In this document: positions 52,325 through 59,770 of the stretch, one piece after another | How positions within the stretch are numbered: position 1 is the first letter of the stretch | How the letters are laid out: the number at the start of each line of letters is the position of its first letter | Assembly: GCA_024734555.1 (NCBI GenBank) | Contig: JANPWX010000247.1 | Coordinates: 1,800,907 to 1,864,906 of the forward strand | Direction of reading: 5' to 3' | Length of the DNA stretch: 64,000 nt | Origin: Trochalopteron elliotii | Taxonomy: Eukaryota > Chordata > Aves > Passeriformes > Leiothrichidae | Made by a program: the position numbers and the translations under genes | Notes under the pieces: generated by a model | Database searches by the model: none | What the model saw: the letters and a program-made list of their open reading frames with translations, nothing else | Told to the model about the DNA's origin: nothing

Positions 52325-55300
52325 AATGAGAATACCTACTTAGAGTTAAAACAGTCTCTACGTTTAAAATTTAACCAGGTGTCAAAACCAGCTGGTGGTA
52401 TAATATCTGCACATAGTCAATACACCATTTTAAATATAAATATATAAATTGATCTTGATTTCTTTGCTGAAATTTGCTTTCTCTACACAATTATTATTTT
52501 TTCAATAAAGTTTTAGTTTCATTTACAAAGCCATGGAAGTGTTTTCTGCTACACTATTTCTTACTGTATATCAGGATTCAGTTAAAACCATAGTACAGGA
52601 GCTACACCTTCATCCACTTCTAAACTTCACTGATTTGTCTGATTCCTGAAACCACTAGACAACTGCATGACTTCCTGATACAATGAAACCCAAAAGTTTC
52701 CCCTAGGCAGCAAAGAAATGCCTGTGCAGTTTCCAAAAAAGAGGTCCATGCTTAATTGTACTCCTTTATTATATTTTTGACAAATGCTGGGAGAAAAATA
52801 AAACCTGTGTAAGTAAAATCAAACTACATCCACGCAAGTTACACTATCATCTGGAAATCCATTAGTTTAAATAGGTAATACAGTGAATTGTAATAGCTGG
52901 AACTATTTTTCGTTTTTTGTCAATGTTCATGATTTCGTAACATAGCCAACTTCTAAAATGTTCCTCTCTGCTATTCAATAACAGAAAAGCTCCTAGGAAC
53001 CAATTACATAGAGGAAATATTGGCAGTGAATGTAACCTGTCAGTATGAAAATGTCAAAGAAAGCAAACCAAAAAATCAAAAAAAAATTGTAGTATTTCTC
53101 TCATCTATACAACACAAAATAATGTTCCTTAAAGCTCTATTAAGTAGGTCATTCAGAAATAAGATTAACTTGAAAAAATACACAACTCTGAAAGCAACAA
53201 AATCTCTACACTCAAATCTCTGAAATGTGGATTTACTTACAGGTTTCTAGTGTAAAACAAATTCAGTATTAGAAAATGCATGAGAAATATAATGGCTAAG
53301 TTTGTCATGCAACATGGAATAAATGAACCCTCATTGTCAGGAGCTGACAGTAGAGTTGAAGTGCTGCTGACTTGCCCTGTTCACAGTAATACTGAGGTTC
53401 TACTTTTGGTTTTTAGAGTTGGGTGGTGGTAATAAATAAACAGGCTGAGAGGTGGGAATACCTAAGCATTTGGTGCTAAGCCTTGCCAAAGACAGTACAC
53501 AGAATTAGATCCACTGCTCATCTGCCCTGATATAGTAATTCCCATGCACAGCAATCTGAATCAGTGTTAGCTCAAAAGCAAACAGATTGGTCCTTTACTG
53601 CAGTGAACAGTGTTCTCATGCTCACCAGTGGGTTTTGCAGAAATGATTTTAAGTCAACATACAACCCTCGCTTACCTAAGCATTTCATTTGCAAATCTGA
53701 CTGGCTTATGAACAAATGAGTCCTCCAGTCCTTTGCCATCTAACCATCACCTCAGAAATCTAACTGTTGACAGACTAAAACTAATTTACTTATTAGACAT
53801 GCAAAGCAGAAGTTCTTATTAATGCAAATTACATAATGGGAAGATAAATAACTTTTTAAAATGTCAGGTGTCACTTATAGAAAGCAGTTCTGCAGTACTG
53901 ATAAGAAGTGTGACAATAGTTTGAAACATACCAGACAGTAAACCTGACAGTATTGTTTCCAAGGAAAAGGGAAAGGTCTTCTGTCATCTGCTCTTGACTC
54001 TTCTTATTGGCCACCATAACCATAATATAATCAGGGAGCTCTTCATCTAATAGAAAGAGAAACATGTTGTTTTAAAGTGTAATAAATCATGGAAGACATA
54101 GCAACATCTTGAAACATGTAACCAATTTTTTTCTTTCTGTCTTACTTTTATAAAGACTGTGCAGACAGAGGATTAGGTAAACAAATTAACATGACTTCCG
54201 TTCCCTCTGAGGTCCAATACAAATGTCATCTACAAGCAAGGAATAAAAGATCATCAACTACACATGGGTGTAAGCTGAAGATCAATGTATTTAAGAAGCG
54301 AGTAAACACAACAGAAAGAAGGACAAGATAAAAGAAAGCCACTCTGCTGCCTATATTCTTTTTCTTGAATGCTAGCAAACATCTACAACACTCATCACCT
54401 CAAATATTGCCAAATACAGCGCCTTATCCTTGTCATATTTCCTTTAGTTACAAAAACTAAACAAATAAATATCCATTTCTGATATGTGCATCAAACAAAT
54501 CAAAATTGTATTAACTTCTAGATTGTCTACCTACAAAAATAAAACAAATCCCAGCAACTGAATTCCTCTTCTGTAATGCATGCAATTCCATACACAGTGA
54601 GAAACCCATTCCCTTTCATACAAGGTACTCCCACTCACCCGAATGCATAGGAAGGTGCTTGGAGCCCACCATTACCACATTAAGGGATTGGGGGGTTTGG
54701 TGTTTGGCATTTCACTGTGGCCTAGCTCTGGCCTCTGCTGAAGGACTGACTGGCACAATTGTTGCTCAAAGGCATTAGCTGTGCTTCTTGAGCACAGACT
54801 TCAACTTAGTTTATTCAAACATCTCATGCTCTTCAATTCCACTCCACTGCAGGACATGAGCATAGCAACACTAAGTGAAAACAGCTGGGAAATTCTGTCC
54901 AAATTACAAATGTGAATCAAGGCACTAGTACAGCTGAGCTTATTTAATCAAGCTAAGACAGAACACAACACTAAAAAGACCTAAAAAATGAAAAATAGAT
55001 ATCAAAATCCAAATGAAGGGAACTGCCTTTCTTCTATGTCTATGTACACTGTAAATAACTTATCTCTACCCTAGACTACAAAAATAACATTCACACAGTG
55101 TACCTGCACTACCACTATTCAGTTGTGCCAACATAACCCATTTCTAGCTTAAACCCTCATTTATTTTTGGTGGCTTTTTGTTTGTTTCGGGTTTTCTTTG
55201 TTGCTGCTTTGTGTTTAGATTTTTTTCTCACTGCAAACTACAAGTGGCACAAGATGGACTGATGTTCAGACCTAGGAACTTAGAATGAATTTTATTTATT

Positions 55301-57344
55301 GGCCAAGCTACTTTTAAACATGATAAACTCTTCAGGTGGTTCAACACATGATAAAGTAAAGAAGATATTTTAAGTACCGATAAAAATGTAAGTTTATATG
55401 AACAGTATGACAGAAGAAGGAAAGAAACTTTCTTGGTAACTGTGTTGCCTTATGCCAACTTAAACAGCATGTGGAACTACAGCCTTCTGAAAAATTTCTG
55501 AGCTGATGAATAATTAACTGACTTCATCTTGCTTAAATACATTAATATTTCCTTTGTAAGCTCTACACAACAAGTAAGTTTCAATGTATCTTGTTGTAGA
55601 ACACTTTTCAAGAGAAAAGAACTAGCAGTTACAGAAAGAAACAAAGGCACAGTTCTTGTACAGAGACTAGAATGAGGGAGAATCAACTTTTTACTGATTA
55701 CCTGAAAGAACAAATGGAGAATTTTTGAAAAACATTACTTGAAAAGTTGTCTGAAATACTCCAGCCAAGAAAAGAAGCGTGAAAAATCACAGGAATTTGG
55801 AAACAGTGGTTTAAAAAGAAAAAAGAGCCCAAGGCAAGACAGATTTAGCAATAAAGAATACAAAGTTATTTAAAGAAGTTCAGCAGCTGACTGAGAAGAA
55901 ACTGCAGACATTGTCTGCTGATCCTGGGAATACAGGAAGCCTGTCCTTTGAATACAAGAGGCAGAAGGAAAACAAAGAAGGAATAATCAGTCATAGCTAG
56001 AATCAAAGATGGCTAGTATTCCACCAGCATCTTGGCACTAGAGACAAGAAAGACTTTTATTTCAGAAATACAGGAGAAAGCAAAGAATCAAGGACTGAGA
56101 AACTGAAACCTGGAATGATGGTAAAAAAAAACCAAACAACAAAACAAACAATAAAAAATGAGTTACTGAAAAAGACAAGCTTTGAGACAGTGAAAAAGAT
56201 GATTTTACAACTAAAATGTTCTAAACACGGTTCCTAGGCACCAGCTGAGTTCAGAATATCAGCTCTTAGTTAACTCCCTTCTATGGAGCCAATACATTTT
56301 TCCATAAGTACAATGCCTTCCTTGAAACAGGAAAGAAGATGAATTTGGGCTCAAACTACAAACTTTGAACTTGGCCCTGCAACTCACAGGATCTCTAAAT
56401 TATGCTCTCAATTCTTTTTCTTCACCTGAAATCCAAGAAGCATCACAGACAACAACAATGCAGTTTCAGGACTGAGGTTATTTTGTTTCCAACAGAATGC
56501 TGTGTTAAGTTACCAACTTTTACTGCAGCAGAAAACAGCTGCTCTGAAGTGCAATATCCATTTCTTCCCAGATTCAGAAAAAACAAACAAATCCACAAGA
56601 TTACTGATGTTCACACTGCTCACCCCTCCTGTCACAAACCAAAATAAAATCTCCCCCTGCCTCTAAGATTCAGATACATGTATTTCATCATCATTAGTTC
56701 ATTACAGCACTTAGTCTTCTCCTTAATGGTCAAGCTCTTACATTTTAATGTTTTTTCACACATAATGTTTCTGACGTGGCCTTTTAATTTCCTAAGCTGC
56801 TAACTCATCTTTGTCCTCTCTCCTACTTTCGACAGACACCTCACCCTGAACTCAAGACCTGTTAAAAATATGCCTAAAAAAGACTGATTCCATCTCAGAG
56901 TGGTCACAGCTAACTGCTGATATATTTCCAAGGCTCTTGCTTTATATAATGTTTCTTCTAATGCTTCAAAGGAATTTCCTTAGACATTCACATCATGGTT
57001 TGTTTTTCTTCCAAATCCCTTGCCACATTTCTAAATGGGAAGACTATTAGACTGACTTCTTAGTTAATTTTAGTTCTTCACGTACTGATGTCCACATACT
57101 GCTTCCTCTTATGCTTAGACTGTAATATTTTGTGGAGTACATCTCTTTTTTCTTACTAGTCCAACACTTCAGGTAATTCTCATGCTTAAGGCTGCTGTAT
57201 GCAGTAACAAAGGTAACAGTAAGTTCCACTAGCTAAGCTGTTTTTTTCCTGCGTAACAAAAATGATCTAGAGAAGATTGCTGAACACATGGCAAAACTTA
57301 CCAACATAAGCCCCCAGCTCCTGTAACTTTCCTTTAATAGCACC
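34455..57344 (-). CDS. ZC3H14: ZC3H14, all coding exons except the first
   Basis: Zinc finger CCCH-type protein 14 (also MSUT2), a nuclear-speckle poly(A)-binding protein related to yeast Nab2. It restrains poly(A) tail length and aids mRNA quality control and export. Sixteen exons on the minus strand, in coding order: 57344-57302, 54046-53932, 51086-51046, 50720-50525, 50178-49758, 48312-48152, 47076-46976, 44356-44201, 42738-42664, 42227-42071, 40526-40303, 38289-38169, 37301-37165, 36138-36044, 35190-35084, 34461-34455. They give 718 codons and a stop in one frame; with the missing first exon (about 12 residues in human) the total is near 730, against 736 in human. Order of parts: PWI-like N-terminus, serine-rich segment, IKPEPDDLIDEDL, basic NLS (RKRR...KVKK) beside an acidic run, and five CCCH fingers. 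The first exon lies in or near the N gap. Confidence 0.96.
35084..35190 (-). CDS. ZC3H14: ZC3H14 exon (CCCH finger 5)
   Basis: 107 bases, phase 0 start after ggttttag; donor CCAG|gtgaga. It encodes HCRFNTQCTRPDCTFYH (a CX5CX4CX3H finger), then PTVAVPPRHALKWTRTQT. Reading on past the donor would give Arg-stop at once (see findings). The 622-bp intron between this exon and the last one contains an unused-looking AATAAA on the minus strand near 34788. Confidence 0.95.
36044..36138 (-). CDS. ZC3H14: ZC3H14 exon (CCCH finger 4)
   Basis: 95 bases from ctattag to CCAAAA|gtaaga. It encodes a Pro/Ser linker (APLPTLSIPSSSP), then LCKFFPACKKMECPFYHPK, a CX5CX4CX3H finger. The 853-bp intron towards the next exon holds nothing recognisable. 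Confidence 0.95.
37165..37301 (-). CDS. ZC3H14: ZC3H14 exon (CCCH fingers 2 and 3)
   Basis: 137 bases from ccctcag to AACCAG|gtgagc. It encodes VFPNCKFADKCLFIH (finger 2, whose first Cys is in the previous exon) and NCKYDAKCTKPDCPYTH (finger 3), then the basic tail SRRTPHPSPKP. The 1026-bp intron that follows in transcript order holds nothing recognisable. Confidence 0.96.
38169..38289 (-). CDS. ZC3H14: ZC3H14 exon (CCCH finger 1)
   Basis: 121 bases from ccatccag to TGCAA|gtgagt. A short helical stretch (EMEDLSMLQKQEKVLER) precedes CKYWPACKNGDECVYHH (CX5CX5CX3H), and it ends with the first Cys of finger 2. The 867-bp intron that follows in transcript order holds nothing recognisable. Confidence 0.96.
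38290..40302 (-). other. ZC3H14: ZC3H14 intron (2.0 kb)
   Basis: Apart from the short direct repeat at 38590-38628, I see no repeat family, RNA gene or exon here. Confidence 0.7.
38590..38628. repeat. Short imperfect direct repeat (2 x 17 bp)
   Basis: GACAATGCTCCAGCTGA at 38591 and GACAATACTCCAGCTGA at 38612, 21 bases apart, in a ZC3H14 intron. One mismatch. Confidence 0.85.
40303..40526 (-). CDS. ZC3H14: ZC3H14 exon (conserved IVTLDGVPSPPGY region)
   Basis: 224 bases from gttgatag to TGATG|gtaatt. It encodes DQLAQPEKPASPKFIVTLDG, then VPSPPGYLSDQEEEDMC. The first half is nearly identical to the human protein, while the second half (after EGVKPV) is less conserved. Confidence 0.96.
40527..42070 (-). 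other. ZC3H14: ZC3H14 intron (1.5 kb) with two perfect inverted repeats
   Basis: No exon or mobile element recognised. GTGATGAAGTTCATCAC at 41521-41537 is a perfect palindrome around one G. GATTTAACC at 41551 and GGTTAAATC at 41567 form a 9-bp stem with a 7-base loop. Confidence 0.75.
42071..42227 (-). CDS. ZC3H14: ZC3H14 exon (SFILKKPKLSEE region)
   Basis: 157 bases from caatgcag to ACACG|gtaata. It encodes YCDPESMVHSDTRSFILKKP, then KLSEEMAAQNQQ and SGRLIQT. The MVH-DTRSFILKKPKLSEE core matches the human protein. Confidence 0.96.
42664..42738 (-). CDS. ZC3H14: ZC3H14 exon, 75 bases (frame-neutral)
   Basis: From cttttag to CAGG|gttaag. It encodes IEQKELSCRLQIDSMVED, then ALQVTQ. The length is a multiple of three and both ends have the same phase, so skipping keeps the frame. 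The donor gttaag lacks the usual purine-A at +3/+4 and is weaker than its neighbours. The 436-bp intron that follows in transcript order holds nothing recognisable. Confidence 0.88.
42739..44200 (-). other. ZC3H14: ZC3H14 intron (1.5 kb)
   Basis: AT-rich, with a short GT run near 44011. I see no exon, RNA gene or mobile element in it. Confidence 0.7.
44201..44356 (-). CDS. ZC3H14: ZC3H14 exon, 156 bases (frame-neutral)
   Basis: From atttaaag to CAAG|gtcatc. It encodes PQKQTVPVAPRTRISPEESQ, then LEVIHVQSRLPVLSSQ and EESKEQTVEEIQ. It is a multiple of three with equal phases at both ends. The start matches the human protein (VPQKQT-PVAPRTR) and the rest is diverged. In mammals exons of this central part of ZC3H14 are alternatively spliced. 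Confidence 0.93.
44825..45155 (-). mobile_element. CR1 LINE 3' end, minus orientation
   Basis: TATAGAATCATTGAGATTTG opens the copy, and later come GGGATGGTGACTCCACCACTT, TCTCTGGACAACCTGTTTCA, TTTTTCCTAATATCCAATCT and CCCCTGGTCCTATCACTGG-type words of the avian CR1 3' region read from the opposite strand. The copy is 5'-truncated, as is usual for CR1, and non-coding. The right limit is approximate. Confidence 0.93.
45401..45830 (+). mobile_element. Probable solo LTR of an avian endogenous retrovirus
   Basis: A 430-bp GC-richer block starting TGTAATGGTTTGTCCC and ending AAGACCCCGCA. It has TG...CA ends and a GATAAAGC poly(A)-signal-like word near the right end. No retroviral genes are beside it. 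I could not find a clean target-site duplication, though both flanks contain TTTGTT. The family name is not known to me. Confidence 0.6.
46553..46578. repeat. Poly(T) run
   Basis: Twenty-six thymines in a ZC3H14 intron. On the gene's own strand it is poly(A). Confidence 0.95.
46976..47076 (-). CDS. ZC3H14: ZC3H14 exon (PSLPPSKQANKNLIL)
   Basis: 101 bases from cctttag to CACTG|gtaatt. It encodes PSLPPSKQANKNLILKAISE, then AQESVTKTTNYST, practically identical to human. Confidence 0.96.
47077..48151 (-). other. ZC3H14: ZC3H14 intron (1.1 kb)
   Basis: AT-rich, with an A run next to the acceptor of the following exon in transcript order. Nothing else recognised. Confidence 0.7.
48152..48312 (-). 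CDS. ZC3H14: ZC3H14 exon (nuclear localisation signal and acidic run)
   Basis: 161 bases from ttgtag to AGAAG|gtactg. It encodes EESSRKRRLPVVSSVVKVKK, a bipartite basic signal (RKRR and KVKK). Next comes an Asp/Glu run (DGEDEEDEEDYG), then TGSISSSVSVPAKPER. The acidic run is built from GAAGAT-type units, which form a short imperfect coding microsatellite. Confidence 0.96.
48313..49757 (-). other. ZC3H14: ZC3H14 intron (1.4 kb)
   Basis: No exon, RNA gene or known element seen. Confidence 0.7.
49758..50178 (-). CDS. ZC3H14: ZC3H14 large exon (IKPEPDDLIDEDL)
   Basis: 421 bases from tttatcag to CTGAG|gttggt. It encodes QSCEDGSASRLTSTVKPLRE, then LSPSEAVIDIKPEPDDLIDE and PIVTVTYGSSRPSAEIYRPP. 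The sequence IKPE fits the SUMO consensus. The first 85 residues are strongly conserved, while the rest (from about RSADGSAHVL) is diverged and its DNA is GC-richer. The donor gttggt is weak. Confidence 0.96.
50525..50720 (-). CDS. ZC3H14: ZC3H14 exon (Ser-rich linker)
   Basis: 196 bases from ctccacag to TCCAG|gtaagg. It encodes PTSVKSSESNIFESSLPSSK, then DERRREDIVPPLAVSSSRTE and RVSTSSQEQ. This is low-complexity Ser-rich sequence after the N-terminal domain, matching the human segment in pattern (DERR..., PPLA, RVSTSSQE). A 346-bp intron without features follows in transcript order. Confidence 0.94.
51046..51086 (-). CDS. ZC3H14: ZC3H14 exon, 41 bases
   Basis: From atttcag to TACTG|gtaagt. 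It encodes LHGVLDKLRSVTT with split Trp and Glu codons, identical to the human segment. It is the end of the PWI-like fold. A 325-bp intron without features follows in transcript order. Confidence 0.95.
51087..53931 (-). other. ZC3H14: ZC3H14 intron (2.8 kb)
   Basis: No exon seen. Contains a long AT microsatellite at 52274-52320. Confidence 0.7.
52274..52320. repeat. (AT)n microsatellite
   Basis: About 23 perfect AT units. It is likely to vary in length between individuals and could extrude a cruciform. Confidence 0.97.
53932..54046 (-). CDS. ZC3H14: ZC3H14 exon (PWI-like N-terminal domain)
   Basis: 115 bases from ctattag to TCTG|gtatgt. It encodes EELPDYIMVMVANKKSQEQM, then TEDLSLFLGNNTVRFTV(W), nearly identical to human. 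In Nab2 and ZC3H14 this fold binds export and quality-control partners. Confidence 0.97.
54047..57301 (-). other. ZC3H14: ZC3H14 intron (3.3 kb)
   Basis: Longest visible ZC3H14 intron. I see no exon, RNA gene or clear mobile element. Confidence 0.65.
57302..57344 (-). CDS. ZC3H14: ZC3H14 second coding exon (43 bases)
   Basis: From ttttttag to GTTG|gtaagt. Phase 0; it encodes GAIKGKLQELGAYV and the first base of Asp. Human has Ser where this has the first Gly (SAIKGKLQELGAYV). The exon before it, which should read roughly MEIGTE...KIR, is not in the readable sequence up to the gap. Confidence 0.93.
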
Positions 57345-57689
57345 CTAAAAAATAATGAAATATTATTTAAGGGATGGATCAACAAAGTATTTCTAACTGC
57401 AAAGAGGTGGGAGGCTTAGCAAAATTTCTCTCATTTACTGTTTGAACACATTAAACTTTTCCTATTTCTACTGCTCGGCATAGGAACGTTCTAACAGCGA
57501 GGCGCTGGCAGCAGAGTAACGGAATCTCACTCTGCTGTATTTCCGACACACCAGTTCCTGGCGCTACCATTCAACCTCCAAGTCCCAGCCGTCCTTTTTT
57601 AAGCACAGACCACCCGGACTCATAAGGTGCAAGGAAATCGAATCTAAGAAGGTTAATAAAAGGTCATTCCCGGCTCAGCAGGGACACAG

Positions 57690-58520
57690 AAACCTGCCGG
57701 GATTTCCAAACTGTGACTGCCGAGCAGGAGCCGCTGACAGGCCCCGCCGGTACCGGGGGCTCACACCCGGCCAAGCTGCGCGTCCCCAGAGACGGCTCCT
57801 GGCAGCTGCCCGGCGCGGGACAGAGGTACCCGACTCCGCTTCCCACAAAAACGACTCTCCTGCTCCCGCCCTCCCCGGGGAGTCCCGGGGTCGAAGGACC
57901 CCGCCGCCGGCAGCTGTGACGGGGGCACCGGCCGGAGCCCGGTGCCTCAGCCGCCGGCTGGGCCTGCCCCCACAAGCGTGCCCGGCCTCCGNNNNNNNNN
58001 NNNNNNNNNNNNNNNNNNNNNNNNNNNNNNNNNNNNNNNNNNNNNNNNNNNNNNNNNNNNNNNNNNNNNNNNNNNNNNNNNNNNNNNNNNNNNNNNNNNN
58101 NNNNNNNNNNNNNNNNNNNNNNNNNNNNNNNNNNNNNNNNNNNNNNNNNNNNNNNNNNNNNNNNNNNNNNNNNNNNNNNNNNNNNNNNNNNNNNNNNNNN
58201 NNNNNNNNNNNNNNNNNNNNNNNNNNNNNNNNNNNNNNNNNNNNNNNNNNNNNNNNNNNNNNNNNNNNNNNNNNNNNNNNNNNNNNNNNNNNNNNNNNNN
58301 NNNNNNNNNNNNNNNNNNNNNNNNNNNNNNNNNNNNNNNNNNNNNNNNNNNCTAGTCCGTGTTGAGGCACAGCGCGCGGCCTCCGCCCGCACCGCCCCCT
58401 GCCGGCCGGCGGCCGCACCGCCCCACGGCGGGAGCCTGGGGCGGAGGGAGGAGCGGTGTGTGGGAGACGCTCCCCTCACGGCCTGGTCCCGACCGCCCAG
58501 CGGGGGAACCAGCGTGACTG
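57690..58520. promoter_or_regulatory. CpG island promoter of ZC3H14, interrupted by the N gap
   Basis: GC-rich sequence with dense CG dinucleotides on both sides of the gap (57720-57992 and 58352-58510) in an otherwise AT-rich region, just upstream of the second ZC3H14 exon. It is typical of a housekeeping promoter. In other vertebrates PTPN21 starts divergently near here, so it may act in both directions; that part is inference. Confidence 0.75.
57993..58351. other. Assembly gap (run of N)
   Basis: Undetermined bases inside the CpG island. The missing first exon and transcription start of ZC3H14 are most likely here, since GC-rich promoters are often lost in bird assemblies. The length may be an estimate. 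Confidence 0.97.
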
Positions 58521-58669
58521 TGATTGCCTGATTAACAACCACGGGGTAGTGTCAATATTAATGCTCTTTCTCGAGAACTACGCAAACTGAATATTCAGTT
58601 ATCTGTTAAAAAAAAAATATGGTATAGCCATACACAAAGTATTCTAGTAACTTTTAATGCCACACTACA

Positions 58670-59770
58670 GCTATATAGGTTTCCTGGTGCCCACCGCAGC
58701 CTCTTTATCACCTCCTTTTCTCAGCAGTGCAGGAGAGAGAAAATACAACAAAAAGGCTCATGTGTTGAAAACAAAGACAGGAGACCTCACTCACTAATTA
58801 CTGTCATGAACGAAACAGACTTGGGGAAATTAATTAACAATCAAATGAAAGTAGGATAATGATAAATCAACCCAAATCTTAAAACACCTTCCCCGCACCC
58901 TCTCCTTCTTCCTGGGTTTAATTTTACTCCTGATTCCCTACCTGTCCCCCCCAAAACAGGGCAGCGGGAGTGGGGGTTATGATCAGTTCATCACCTGTTT
59001 TCTCTGCCACTGCTTCCTTCTCTCCTGTTCCCAGTAGAAACAGTCTACCACAAAGCCTGCATACTCACTGCTGCAATGTGAATCCTTTTCATGGGCTGCA
59101 GTTCCTCACAAACTGCTCCGCCATGGCTCCCTTCCATGAGGTACAGTCAGTCCTTCAGGAACAGGCTGCTCCACTGTGGGTCCCCCACAGGGTCACAAAT
59201 CCCAATGGCAGACCTGCTCTAGTGTGGGCTCTTCACAGGGCCACGGGTCCTGCCAGGAGCTGGTGCCAGCAAGGGCTTCCCACATGTTCAGTGCCTCCAG
59301 GCATCCATGTGCTCCAGTGTGGGGTCTCCCACAGGCTGCAGGTGGATCTCTGCTCCCCCACTGACCTCCGTGGCTGCAGGGGCACAGCTGCCTCACCATG
59401 GTCTTCACCCCGGGCTGCAGGAGAGTCTCAGCTCTGGCGCCTGGAACATCTCCTCCCCCTCCTTCTGCACTGACCTTGGCTCCTGCAGAGCTGTCCCTAT
59501 CACGTATTTTCATTCCTCTCTCTGGCTGAAATTTGCTTCTACACAATAACTTTTCTACCCTTCATAAAAATGTCATCCCAAAGGTGGTACCAGTTCCACT
59601 GATGGAACTGTACTGTGTGTGTGTGTGGCCGTCTTTGGCCAGTGGAGGGTCCATCCTGGAGCTGGCTGGCATTTTCTTTATCAGACATGGAGGAAACTTC
59701 CAGCAGCTTCTCACAGAAGTCACCCCTGTAGCCCCTCCACTACCAAAACCGGCCACACACACCCAGTACA
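58670..59770 (-). mobile_element. Avian endogenous retrovirus LTR (solo), minus orientation
   Basis: On the minus strand it starts TGTACTGGGTGTGTGTGG, followed by GGCTACAGGGGTGACTTCTG and TGAGAAGCTGCTGGAAG. Further on it has repeated units with CTGCTCC-GTGGG-CCACAGGG words and ends in an AT-rich segment. I recognise this as a common bird LTR. Two copies of a GTACTG(T/G)GTGTGTGTGGCCG word near 59607 and 59760 suggest a small internal duplication. No retroviral genes are attached. The left limit is approximate and no target-site duplication was found. Confidence 0.7.

Noticed and set aside
57664..58542. 292-codon minus-strand open frame across the N gap
   Set aside because: It is open only because N runs are not counted as stops and because the CpG island lacks stop codons. 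The translated ends match no family.
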